Position numbers and translations under genes: made by a program
Origin: Euryarchaeota archaeon UBA88
GTDB lineage: Archaea; Thermoplasmatota; Poseidoniia; Poseidoniales; Poseidoniaceae
DNA: 21,487 bases
Direction of reading: 5' to 3'
Assembly (NCBI GenBank): GCA_002499545.1
Contig: DAME01000042.1
Span: 1-21,487 of the forward strand
The notes under the pieces: model-generated
Seen by the model: only the letters and a program-made list of their open reading frames with translations
What the model was told of the DNA's origin: nothing
The model's database searches: none
Shown here: positions 1-7,298 of the stretch, one piece after another
Layout: the number at the start of each line of letters is the position of its first letter
How positions within the stretch are numbered: the first letter of the stretch is position 1

Positions 1-1169
1 TCTTGAGTCAAGTGCGGTTGAAGCGAGAGGTCGCACGCAAATTCGATATTGGCGATGGTTTCGCCTAATTCTTCTTTGTGTGCTTCGACGTATTCCCACT
101 GGCGGTAGTCTCGAGCGTTTCGCTTGGCACCAAAGATTTGCATTGGTATGCCTTCCATCTTCATGACATCGATGAATTGGTCTGCCTTTTCTCTGGAAAG
201 TCCGACCAAATGGAATTGCATGGTATCGCAGAAACTGTCGACTTGAGGCAGTGGCATCGGAACTTCGATGTTGGGGTGGTCACCAACCAGGCTGTGTAGT
301 AGCTTCCAGTTTTCAACATGGATTTGTTTGATGTGTGCGAGTCGTTCAATTTGTGGAGTCAGCATGGCCGCTGTCACTTCTTGCATGCGCATGGAGTAGC
401 CGGGGATTTTATTTTGCAGGCGGTCCATAATTTCGGCATCGAGGTCAAAGTGCTTGGTCCACAATCGTTCGTATGAACCAGCATAAAGCGCAGCTTTTGC
501 TGCATGTTCATCGTCATTGGTGATGAATAATCCACCTTCTCCAGCACTCATTCCTTTGGAGGATTGGGTCGAGAAGCATCCGATTTCGCCAAAGGTACCA
601 AGCAACTGCCCGTTCCAAAGCGTAGCGTAAGCGTGTGCGCAATCTTCGATGAAAATCAGGTTGTGTTTCTTGACCACTTCCATGACGGCGTCCATGTCTG
701 GAACGTGACCGCGCATGTAGGACATCAGCAGAACCTTGGCACCGGTTTCTGTTGCTTTTTTGTCGAGGTCTTCAGCGTCCATGGCCCACTCTCGGTTGCT
801 TTCAACCAGCACGGGAACGGCTCGGGCATGGTGAATCACGGAAGGGACGGCATGGAAGGTGAAGGCGTTGGTAAGAATTGTATCACCAGGTTGAACACCT
901 ACGATGTTGAGTGCAATGTACATGGCAGAGCCACACGAATTGGTACCAATCGTGTGCTTAACACCCATGTAACTGGAAAAGTCACGTTCGAGTTTTGCTG
1001 TGATGGAGAGTTCTTTCTTCTTTGGTTGGTAGCGGTACATCATGCCGTCGCGCATGGCAGCAGTGGCAAGGTCGATTCCATCTTGTGGAATAGGTTTGAA
1101 CGCCTTGTTGTCAAAATCAACGATAGATGGACCACCATCAATCACGAGTTGTCGAGACTGTTTTCCCAT
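1..1169 (-). CDS. DegT/DnrJ/EryC1/StrS-family PLP-dependent sugar aminotransferase (3' end beyond window)
   Basis: The reading frame is open from ATG 1169 to the left edge, about 389 codons, so the C-terminus lies outside the window. Family members are about 370-400 aa, so little is missing. Fold-type I motifs are clear. After an N-terminal segment with MMYRYQ near residues 43-48 comes GTNSCGSAMYIAL (residues 75-87), the phosphate-binding area. D176 in FIEDCAHA should pair with the PLP pyridine nitrogen. K205 in STQSSKGMSAGEGG is the expected Schiff-base lysine. The family transfers an amino group to nucleotide-linked keto-sugars or makes related products for surface glycans; substrate cannot be told from sequence. 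It lies 37 nt after the glutaredoxin stop on the same strand, so it may be co-transcribed, but a T-rich box at 1192-1201 could give it its own promoter. With the flippase, glycosyltransferase and GHMP kinase nearby, a surface-glycan role is likely. Confidence 0.9.
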   Translation of the reverse strand, partial: MGKQSRQLVIDGGPSIVDFDNKAFKPIPQDGIDLATAAMRDGMMYRYQPKKKELSITAKLERDFSSYMGVKHTIGTNSCGSAMYIALNIVGVQPGDTILTNAFTFHAVPSVIHHARAVPVLVESNREWAMDAEDLDKKATETGAKVLLMSYMRGHVPDMDAVMEVVKKHNLIFIEDCAHAYATLWNGQLLGTFGEIGCFSTQSSKGMSAGEGGLFITNDDEHAAKAALYAGSYERLWTKHFDLDAEIMDRLQNKIPGYSMRMQEVTAAMLTPQIERLAHIKQIHVENWKLLHSLVGDHPNIEVPMPLPQVDSFCDTMQFHLVGLSREKADQFIDVMKMEGIPMQIFGAKRNARDYRQWEYVEAHKEELGETIANIEFACDLSLQPHLTQ

Positions 1170-1191
1170 TCAATCGCCCACTTCTAATGTG

Positions 1192-1201
1192 TTTAGAAAA
1201 A
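1192..1201 (-). promoter_or_regulatory. T-rich TATA-like box / possible oligo-T terminator between glutaredoxin and aminotransferase
   Basis: The minus strand reads TTTTTCTAAA here, ending 22 nt before the aminotransferase ATG. That spacing fits an archaeal TATA box serving a leaderless transcript. The five-T run also directly follows the glutaredoxin stop and could act as an archaeal oligo-T terminator. The sequence alone cannot decide between these roles. Confidence 0.25.
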
Positions 1202-1206
1202 CCGTT

Positions 1207-1536
1207 TCACTGGCTTCGGCCGGCATCAAACATCTCTTGTAGACTACCATCTTGGAGCATCTCAAGAACGATGTCAGATCCGCCAATCAATTCGCCTTGG
1301 ACGAAGATTTGCGGCATGGTTGGGAAGTCAGACCACGCACAGACCGATGGAATTGCACGTGGGTCGGTGAGGATATTGACAGCAGCGAACGGTTCGCCAA
1401 ATTGCTGCATTGCTTGAGAGGCACGATTTGAGAATCCGCACTGTGGTTCATTCGGTGTTCCTTTCATGAAAAGCACGAGTGCGTGCTCATCAACGATTGC
1501 TTGTAGTTCGTCAGGTGTCCAGTTCATAATACTCAT
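1207..1536 (-). CDS. grxD: Monothiol (CGFS-type) glutaredoxin, Grx4/GrxD family
   Basis: This 109-aa single-domain protein carries the diagnostic CGFS active site with C33, preceded by LFMKGTPNEPQ. The cis-proline motif is TMP and the glutathione-binding GGSD follows. CGFS glutaredoxins bind a glutathione-ligated [2Fe-2S] cluster and deliver or sense Fe-S clusters, usually with BolA partners. Exactly that partner lies directly upstream, with the BolA stop overlapping this start codon by 4 nt (ATGA, 1533-1536), so translation is probably coupled. An in-frame ATG at 1527 (residue 4) has an AAGGA about 9 nt before it and may be the real start. The end of the protein, MFDAGRSQ, is ordinary for the family. 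Confidence 0.93.
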   Translation of the reverse strand: MSIMNWTPDELQAIVDEHALVLFMKGTPNEPQCGFSNRASQAMQQFGEPFAAVNILTDPRAIPSVCAWSDFPTMPQIFVQGELIGGSDIVLEMLQDGSLQEMFDAGRSQ

Positions 1537-1850
1537 TCCTTGTTTTTCTGTATGCGGCGGATGTGAATTCCTTGTCCACCGCCGTGTGGGTCAAAAGCAG
1601 TCTCGCCGGAAACCTCTGCTTGGGCCGGCGTCATGCATTTGAGGTCGAGTGCGTGGATTGGATGAGGGATGTGTTGCTTCATCACTGCCAGCACGAGTTT
1701 CTGACGTTGCAAAGGACGCATACCGTCAAAGGATTCTGAGATAACTCGGACGTGGAAATGGTCGCCTGAGCGGTGCAAATCGGTCACTTCGACGGTCGCA
1801 TCTGGAATGGCTTTGAGCACTTCTGCTTCAATCCAGTCAGTTCCAACCAT
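1533..1850 (-). CDS. bolA: BolA family protein
   Basis: This is a small BolA-fold protein of about 105 aa. Visible marks are the HFHVRVIS strand (H31-S38), a RPLQRQKLVLAVM helix, and the conserved C-terminal IHALDLK with H66, the residue that in characterised BolA proteins helps ligate a bridging [2Fe-2S] cluster with a CGFS glutaredoxin. The core ends near residue 76 and is followed by a polar tail with a GGGQG stretch, longer than in minimal BolA proteins. I start it at ATG 1850 because a GAGG lies 8 nt upstream; a GTG at 1856 is possible. It is the first gene of a minus-strand group with the glutaredoxin (4-nt overlap) and perhaps the aminotransferase. The BolA-Grx pair suggests Fe-S cluster trafficking or iron sensing. 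Confidence 0.92.
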   Translation of the reverse strand: MVGTDWIEAEVLKAIPDATVEVTDLHRSGDHFHVRVISESFDGMRPLQRQKLVLAVMKQHIPHPIHALDLKCMTPAQAEVSGETAFDPHGGGQGIHIRRIQKNKE

Positions 1851-1941
1851 CGACACGCCTCATCCAACGGTAGGAGAAGTCAGTTTTGAACCTGCGGTTG
1901 GTAATCCGATGCTTCAAGAGGCGTAGAACCTTCGCCAAGGT

Positions 1942-3444
1942 ATGGTTGCTGATGCAGGTGTCATCGCACGCCGCCCAGAGATGGGTCGCGATTCTGCTTG
2001 GCTTGCAGGGGCAGACCTCGTGGCAGTTTTCCTCGCCCTGTTTGGGCAAGTCGTCTTAACTCGAGCACTTTGGACTGAATCGTACGGTTTGTTCATCATT
2101 GCTTTGGACGTGTTTGCAACGTTGTTCTTGATGATTGATTTGGGATTGCCGACGCTGTTGGCGAGAGACGGTTCATCTGCAATGCATCGAATTGTTCCCT
2201 CGATTCACCGGATTTATCGTTTGCAATTTCTGGTTGCACTGCCGTTTGTGTTGCTGGCGATAATCGCCGTGCCTTTGGTCGATTCACAGTGGCGTGAAAA
2301 TGCGCCGCTGGTGTTGATTTGTGCTGCGATTGCCCTGATTCACATCGCATCCTACGCTCCGCGTTCTGGACTGCGCGCTGCGGGAGAAGCACGCCTTGAG
2401 GCTTGGACGAAAGTGCTCGAACGAGGATTGACCACTGTGGCGTACATGACCCTGTATTTTTTGGGCGTAACCAGTGTTTCTGGCTATGCTTTTGCCTTCT
2501 TGTTCGGTGCTTCAAGCGGGCTGTTTTTTGCGCTGCGATGGGTCAAAAAATCGCTCTCTGTTTTCGAACATCAACCGGGCAAATACGGAGACATGGGACC
2601 GTCGTGGACTGACAATCGCGCCTTGCTTTTACAGGCTTTACCTTTCGCAGTGACCCTCGGTGTGCTTCCATACGTTGTTCGAATTGAGAAGTTCATCGTG
2701 AGTATTGAACTCGGTGTTGAATCTGCTGCTCTGTTTCACGTCGCACAACTTGCATGGCTCGCAGGTCTCGTGATTCCTCAAGCGCTGCGGGCCGCACTGC
2801 TACCTGTTCTTGGCCAGACCCGTACCGAACGTCATCGGTTCGAGAAGCATATGGCAGCGTCGTTGGATGTGTGCCTTGGATTGTTAGCGGTAGGAATCTT
2901 TGCGGGCGCCTTGATTGTCAGCGTATTTCTTCCAGTAGCCTTTCCGTCCCAATATACGGACGGAACGCTGGGAGTTTCGGCTGTCACTTTGTTCATGGTG
3001 CTGCTCTTAGGGTGGTGCTTCACGCTTCTTTCTACACCAACCTATACCGCTCTACAAGCAGGGCTTCAACCGTGGCGCTTTACGGCCTTTATCGGACTTG
3101 TCGTTGCGTTTGCGGCTCTTATCGGCTTTCCAATGATCAGCAGCGCTGCACAGCACAGTGCGGCCAGTGGGTTGTTTGCTGCAGCCGTCGCTTCAACTCT
3201 TTCAGCAGCCTTTTCACTGGTTCTTTCAATCCAGCTTTCCGGAACTTGGCAGATGGTACGCGAGCGAGCGAGTCAATGGATTCTTGCGATCGCAGGCTCA
3301 TCGTTCGCTTGCATTGGCTTGGTTCAGGGCTCACTTCTCGCGTTGAGTGGTTGTGTTCTTGTTGTGTTCATTCCACAAGCTCTTCGAGCAGGTTTGTCCA
3401 CGATTCCAGAAACGACTCTTGTGAGAACTCTGGCGGAAGAGTGA
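1942..3444 (+). CDS. Polysaccharide/oligosaccharide flippase (Wzx-like, MATE/MOP superfamily)
   Basis: This 500-aa, very hydrophobic protein has about 12-14 predicted helices spread over its whole length. The pattern is that of the polysaccharide-transport branch of the MOP superfamily. An N-terminal helix near residues 20-42 is followed by TRALWTESYGLFIIALDVF and DLGLPTLLAR, matching the family's usual 'lysis by surrounding membrane of an early Y-G motif' layout. Such proteins flip lipid-linked glycans across the cytoplasmic membrane for S-layer, exopolysaccharide or protein glycosylation. ATG 1942 is the longest start; ATG 1981 (residue 14, just before the first helix) is an alternative. 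It runs divergently from bolA and its last 77 nt overlap the end of the convergent glycosyltransferase gene. No single residue proves the substrate, so the role as glycan exporter is inferred from family resemblance and neighbours. Confidence 0.82.
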   Translation: MVADAGVIARRPEMGRDSAWLAGADLVAVFLALFGQVVLTRALWTESYGLFIIALDVFATLFLMIDLGLPTLLARDGSSAMHRIVPSIHRIYRLQFLVALPFVLLAIIAVPLVDSQWRENAPLVLICAAIALIHIASYAPRSGLRAAGEARLEAWTKVLERGLTTVAYMTLYFLGVTSVSGYAFAFLFGASSGLFFALRWVKKSLSVFEHQPGKYGDMGPSWTDNRALLLQALPFAVTLGVLPYVVRIEKFIVSIELGVESAALFHVAQLAWLAGLVIPQALRAALLPVLGQTRTERHRFEKHMAASLDVCLGLLAVGIFAGALIVSVFLPVAFPSQYTDGTLGVSAVTLFMVLLLGWCFTLLSTPTYTALQAGLQPWRFTAFIGLVVAFAALIGFPMISSAAQHSAASGLFAAAVASTLSAAFSLVLSIQLSGTWQMVRERASQWILAIAGSSFACIGLVQGSLLALSGCVLVVFIPQALRAGLSTIPETTLVRTLAEE

Positions 3445-4456
3445 TACCTTCAGTCCATCGGTTTTGCAGTGCCTGCTCGCAGGCATCGGCCAGTTCTACT
3501 GGGTCGTAGTTCTCGACCACGCACGATTCTGGGAGATAGGTACTGACATCGCCAACATTCACCGAGACAACCGGCGTGCCACAAGCGATGGATTCTCGAG
3601 CGACCAAGGGTCCCGATTCGCGTTTTGAGGTGACGAGGGTAATGTTCGCTACCAGCATCCGGTCCCAAACAATTGGTCGGGGTTGAATCTTCAGATTAGT
3701 CATACCGACAATCCATCCTCGCTGCTCGAGGATTTCTCCTGTCTGAAGCGCCAACAGGTGGTTCTTTTCTGGACGTCGAGGGTCGGCAGGAAACAAGATC
3801 TCAATGTTGTCTTTTCGCCATCGCCCATTCCACGGTTTAACGTGATTTAGCCACTCATCTTCGACCGCACAATGGCACGGAATCACTCGAAGTTTTGCTG
3901 CATCAATACCGCTGGAGCAAGCAAGGTCGTGCAATCGCTCTGAAACCAGCACCAAACGGTCTGCTGAAGAAGCAAGTTCACGAATCGTTGGCCCAGTTGA
4001 AGTAGAATCCAATCCAACATCGAAGTCGTGACCGTGGACAACGGCAGTCCACGGGACCTTCCAGCGCTGAGCGAGACTCGAAGCGAGCACTGCAACGGGC
4101 CAGATAGTGTGACACACGATGACTTCTGGTCGCCATTCTCCCAGCCATTGTTCAACCTGTTTTACCTTTCCACGGATGCTCCAACCGGTTAAACCCGGCC
4201 ACGGATTGTCCGGTAGCGTTAGGAAACGTGGTGCCAACACTTCAACGCCTCCGTGTTCAAACGTTCGCGGTGCTCGTGCAGCGCCAGTCAGCGTTGATCT
4301 TCTGGCTTCTTGGTACTTCATCATCCTTGGAAGCGGGTTCACGACTCGAACGTCATGGTCGTCGCCGAGTAATGCCTGGACGTAGTCGGATACGAACGTC
4401 CCACGTGCGGAATTATCCGGTAACGGATAGAGCAGCGACACGACCAGTATGCGCAT
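3368..4456 (-). CDS. Glycosyltransferase, GT4 family (group 1)
   Basis: This is a 362-aa GT-B glycosyltransferase. The N-terminus MRILVVSLLYP is the classic first strand of GT4 enzymes. A PADPRRPEKNH motif (residues 223-233) begins the donor-binding C-terminal half. The EX7E motif is E280...E288 in ESGPLVARE, followed by ACGTPVV. GT4 enzymes transfer a sugar from a nucleotide donor with retention of configuration; donor and acceptor are unknown here. The frame stays open upstream as far as 4738, but that extension lies inside rpe and looks non-native. ATG 4456 is chosen because AGGTGA sits 4 nt before it and it follows the rpe stop by 19 nt, so rpe and this gene probably form an operon. The 3' end overlaps the convergent flippase gene by 77 nt. 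Confidence 0.93.
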   Translation of the reverse strand: MRILVVSLLYPLPDNSARGTFVSDYVQALLGDDHDVRVVNPLPRMMKYQEARRSTLTGAARAPRTFEHGGVEVLAPRFLTLPDNPWPGLTGWSIRGKVKQVEQWLGEWRPEVIVCHTIWPVAVLASSLAQRWKVPWTAVVHGHDFDVGLDSTSTGPTIRELASSADRLVLVSERLHDLACSSGIDAAKLRVIPCHCAVEDEWLNHVKPWNGRWRKDNIEILFPADPRRPEKNHLLALQTGEILEQRGWIVGMTNLKIQPRPIVWDRMLVANITLVTSKRESGPLVARESIACGTPVVSVNVGDVSTYLPESCVVENYDPVELADACEQALQNRWTEGITLPPEFSQESFLESWTNLLEELVE

Positions 4457-4466
4457 GCAGTCACCT
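4457..4466 (-). promoter_or_regulatory. Ribosome binding site fixing the glycosyltransferase start
   Basis: The minus strand reads AGGTGACTGC immediately before ATG 4456. AGGTGA is a good Shine-Dalgarno core and its spacing supports this internal start over the longer open frame that reaches into rpe. Confidence 0.6.
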
Positions 4467-4475
4467 AATCTTGCG

Positions 4476-5150
4476 TCATTCTTGAAGTGCTGCTTGGATG
4501 ACCTCAAGATTCTCCTGGACACTTGCTCGGTCGTTGAACAATCCTGAACCAACGACGCAATTGTCGACTCCCCAGTCACGAAGCATAGCGATGTTGTGCG
4601 CTTTAACGCCTCCATCGACTTGAATTTGAACCGGCCGACCACCCGCCGCAACTTGTGCGTCGATGGCTGCTCGAAGTCGGCGAATTTTGGCTTCAACCGT
4701 TGGGATGAACGACTGCCCACCGAATCCTGGATTGACACTCATGACAAGCACCATGTCGATTTCAGAGAGGACTTCAAGCGCCGCATCGACCGGTGTTCCC
4801 GGGTTCAGTACAACTCCCGCTCCCGCACCAGCCTGTCGAATTGCAGTCACCAAGCGGTGCAGATGCGTCACGGCTTCAACATGAACAGAGAGGTGGTTGC
4901 ATCCAGCGTCAATGTAGTCTTGAAAGCAGTCTTCTGCGTTTGAAATCATCAGGTGGGTATCGAACATTGGTGCGTCACCCAGCGTCTTTCGAAGCGAAGC
5001 AATGACCGGAGGCCCGAACGTGAGGTTTGGAACGAAGTTGCCATCCATGACGTCCAAATGAAGCCAGTCAAGTCCACTGTCAATGGCATTCTTGCACGAT
5101 TCAGCGAGGCGGGCTAAATCTGAAGTGAGGATACTTGGTGCGATAATCAT
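4476..5150 (-). CDS. rpe: Ribulose-phosphate 3-epimerase
   Basis: This TIM-barrel enzyme of 224 aa interconverts ribulose 5-phosphate and xylulose 5-phosphate in the pentose phosphate pathway. Family signatures are all present in order: IIAPSILTSDLARL at the N-terminus, HLDVMDGNFVPNLTFGP with the metal-binding His and Asp, DTHLMI, VMSVNPGFGGQSF, and VDGGVKAHN with the second catalytic Asp. Length is normal (about 220-230 aa). I place the start at ATG 5150 because known members begin a few residues before APSIL; a TTG at 5162 would add four residues. Neither start has a clear ribosome binding site, which fits a leaderless message. It is followed after 19 nt by the glycosyltransferase, an unusual operon partner, and is divergent from thioredoxin. 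Confidence 0.96.
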   Translation of the reverse strand: MIIAPSILTSDLARLAESCKNAIDSGLDWLHLDVMDGNFVPNLTFGPPVIASLRKTLGDAPMFDTHLMISNAEDCFQDYIDAGCNHLSVHVEAVTHLHRLVTAIRQAGAGAGVVLNPGTPVDAALEVLSEIDMVLVMSVNPGFGGQSFIPTVEAKIRRLRAAIDAQVAAGGRPVQIQVDGGVKAHNIAMLRDWGVDNCVVGSGLFNDRASVQENLEVIQAALQE

Positions 5151-5266
5151 GGTTCTGCCCAACCGATGCCACTGGTCGAATTGCCATGAGCATTTCGTTC
5201 AGAAACAGGTATTAATTCAGTACAAAGACTCTTAATGTCCCCTGCGGACGAACCGGCAGTGAGCCC

Positions 5267-5596
5267 ATGGGTGAAGTACGAACAGTGACTGACGCAGATT
5301 TTGAAACTACAGTAGGCGGAAGCGGCTGGGTACTCGTTGACTTTTGGGCTCCTTGGTGTGGACCCTGCAAGGCAATTGCTCCCGTCCTTGAACAGGTCGC
5401 TACTGAACGCGAAATCACCATCGCAAAGGTCGACACTGACTCGAACCCAATGAACGCAGGCCGACTCGGCGTTCGCGGTATTCCTGCTCTGTTTCTTTAC
5501 AAAGACGGTAAAGTTGTCAGCCAACAAAGTGGCGCAATGCCGAAACCTGCTCTTCTCAAGTGGATTGACAACCACATGACTGCGGATGACTTTTGA
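5267..5596 (+). CDS. trxA: Thioredoxin
   Basis: This is a single-domain thioredoxin of 109 aa. The redox site WCGPC (C31 and C34) lies in VDFWAPWCGPCK, the buried Asp is D25, and the cis-proline is P73 in VRGIPAL. The FLYKDGKVV strand and a final amphipathic helix complete the fold. It reduces protein disulfides in the cytosol, fed by a thioredoxin reductase that is not in this window. Length and motifs are typical of bacterial and archaeal thioredoxin-1. The start at ATG 5267 has no strong ribosome binding site. It is divergent from rpe (116-nt gap) and convergent with the STAND ATPase gene, whose stop lies only 1 nt away from this stop. Confidence 0.97.
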   Translation: MGEVRTVTDADFETTVGGSGWVLVDFWAPWCGPCKAIAPVLEQVATEREITIAKVDTDSNPMNAGRLGVRGIPALFLYKDGKVVSQQSGAMPKPALLKWIDNHMTADDF

Positions 5597-5597
5597 T

Positions 5598-7148
5598 TCA
5601 TTCCAACCTGTTCATTCGAGCTTTCTTACTCGAGCCAACGTCTCTTAGCAATCGCTCTCGAAGTGCTTCATGCAACCACATGCCTTCATCCAGTTCCAAC
5701 AGTAAGCCGTGCTTGATGAGGTTCTCAGGCGGAACGCCGTCCCAGTTTACTGCCGCAGCCAGTTTTTCCCACTTCACAGGAGTGTGAGATACTGCAAGCG
5801 TAGACAACAACTCGTGTTCTTTTGGAGGAAGTCCAGTGAGGATCTCTTCATCTAAGAAACGCAGCCAGTCGTCGTGCGTCGGTTGGCCGTACAACTCGAG
5901 CAATTCCAATGCTAAAGGATGACCTCCAGTTGCAGCGTGTACTTCATCCAATGCAATGGATGGCGAGTGCTCCAATTGACTCAGCCAGTTCTTCGTATCT
6001 TCAAGCGTCAAACCACTCAGCGGTAATTCTCGCACGATGTTGCGAGTGTGGACGTCTCTTCGATCGTAAATTTTCAGCGTGGTGCGAGAAATGAACAACA
6101 AACGGAGTGGAGCTTTGAGCGAAATCTGGAGCAAGGCACCGAGTAAATCTTTGGCGTTTTCTTCCATGTGATGTACGTCGTCAAGCACGATGAGCCAGTA
6201 CGGGGGCGGCCCGCCCGCTTCGTTTTTGTACCGTTCCCGAATTGTTCGAGCATCGGTGAGGTACGACAAGAGTCGCCGTCGCCAAGTATCGACATCGACC
6301 TGCCCGCCGGGGGTGAGCGGTAGCGTTTCGATGAGGTTGTACGGGTCGTGCGATTCATCGATTCCAAAACGATGGAGAAGGCTTGTCGCTAATCCAAGGG
6401 ACCTATCCCACGGTTGGCACGGGTACCAGCATATCGATAAAAAAGGGTCTTTTTCAACAAGTTGTTTAAGCCAATGGGCAACCAAGGTTGACTTGCCAAT
6501 CCCCGCAATTCCATGGACTACTGCGCACGGGCCTCGAGTTTCGAACCATTCGTGAAGCGATGCTAGTTCGTCCATTCTTCCGTGGACCGGTCGCGTGATT
6601 GGAGGCTTGTTGTGATAGGTGGCATGAGCGCCGGTCATCGGTGTCAATCGCCCGGGTTGCGGAAGATTTGAATCACCTTTTTTACTTATTTTTCCGAATC
6701 GAATATCACCAAAAGTGAGTACGCCTTCATGCTGCGCATGCATCAAGACCTGCAGCAGCGTAATGTCCGCTGCCAATCGCTCAGGTGCTTCATTTGCCTC
6801 AACTTCCAACAATTCTCCTTCACTGTTCCGTAGCAGAACCTTCGTTGCACCGAGTTCTTTGTCGAGCGTAGCGGCCATGTCACGGCCTTGGGCGGTGAGT
6901 TGCCACGTTTTTTGCCGTCGGTCTTCGCCTCGAATCGTTCGTGTGTGTTCGGTCACAGCTTCTTCTTTCAACAGTGAGCGCATGGCTCGGCTGACATTGG
7001 GTGGATGTTGAGCGCATGCTTCTGCGATCCCTGGCCGGGTGAGTTCATGTCCGACGACGTATCTGTCTACTTGGTCGACATGTTCTGCCAAATGGAGTAT
7101 GACACGGTCTTTGACCGCTACACTCACCTTGGGCAGTCCCGTGCTCAT
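5598..7148 (-). CDS. Winged-helix STAND-type P-loop ATPase (NACHT/NB-ARC-like regulator)
   Basis: This 516-aa protein has a MarR-like winged helix in residues 1-90 (recognition region around PPNVSRAMRSLL, wing with RRQKTWQLTAQGR) and a linker of about 100 residues. A STAND ATPase module follows. It has Walker A GIAGIGKST (213-221), a Walker B WLIVLDDVH (318-326), an arginine-bearing sensor strand LLFISRT (350-356) and the GHPLAL motif (409-414) typical of NB-ARC/MalT-like proteins. A helical or winged-helix remainder ends at residue 516. STAND proteins act as switches that oligomerise upon ligand binding. Here the output is probably transcription control. The usual long C-terminal repeat sensor (TPR, WD40, LRR) is absent, so the input is unclear. 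Start ATG 7148 gives a complete winged helix. It is convergent with trxA and divergent from the WD40/TSP3 gene. Confidence 0.85.
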   Translation of the reverse strand: MSTGLPKVSVAVKDRVILHLAEHVDQVDRYVVGHELTRPGIAEACAQHPPNVSRAMRSLLKEEAVTEHTRTIRGEDRRQKTWQLTAQGRDMAATLDKELGATKVLLRNSEGELLEVEANEAPERLAADITLLQVLMHAQHEGVLTFGDIRFGKISKKGDSNLPQPGRLTPMTGAHATYHNKPPITRPVHGRMDELASLHEWFETRGPCAVVHGIAGIGKSTLVAHWLKQLVEKDPFLSICWYPCQPWDRSLGLATSLLHRFGIDESHDPYNLIETLPLTPGGQVDVDTWRRRLLSYLTDARTIRERYKNEAGGPPPYWLIVLDDVHHMEENAKDLLGALLQISLKAPLRLLFISRTTLKIYDRRDVHTRNIVRELPLSGLTLEDTKNWLSQLEHSPSIALDEVHAATGGHPLALELLELYGQPTHDDWLRFLDEEILTGLPPKEHELLSTLAVSHTPVKWEKLAAAVNWDGVPPENLIKHGLLLELDEGMWLHEALRERLLRDVGSSKKARMNRLE

Positions 7149-7272
7149 GGCAAGGCTAAGATGCGTATGTTCTCAATCCTTTCCTCAAGTAATGTCATTC
7201 AGACGAACAGTTACACGACCGATTGTCTTACAAAAATGTTCACAAGGTGTCGCACAATTAGACCATAACCCC

Positions 7273-7280
7273 TTTTATGG
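7273..7280 (+). promoter_or_regulatory. Candidate TATA box for the WD40/TSP3 surface protein gene
   Basis: TTTTATGG ends 18 nt before ATG 7299, inside the 150-nt divergent gap 7149-7298. The position fits a leaderless or nearly leaderless archaeal transcript. No good Shine-Dalgarno precedes the ATG. I see nothing else of note in this gap. Confidence 0.35.
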
Positions 7281-7298
7281 AGAAAATGTCCCGAATGC

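Noticed and set aside
564..1187. A 207-codon plus-strand open frame
   Set aside because: It lies opposite the aminotransferase gene, whose motifs are unmistakable, and its own translation shows no family motif.
2754..3509. A 251-codon plus-strand open frame inside the flippase gene
   Set aside because: It is a Ser/Arg/Cys-rich out-of-frame translation of the flippase with no recognisable domain.
4457..4738. N-terminal extension of the glycosyltransferase
   Set aside because: It lies within rpe, has no GT similarity, and a good ribosome binding site precedes the internal ATG 4456.
5598..7148. STAND ATPase as an antiviral (Avs-like) defence gene
   Set aside because: It has a DNA-binding winged helix instead of a nuclease or other toxic effector, lacks the large sensor, and no other defence or mobile gene lies nearby.
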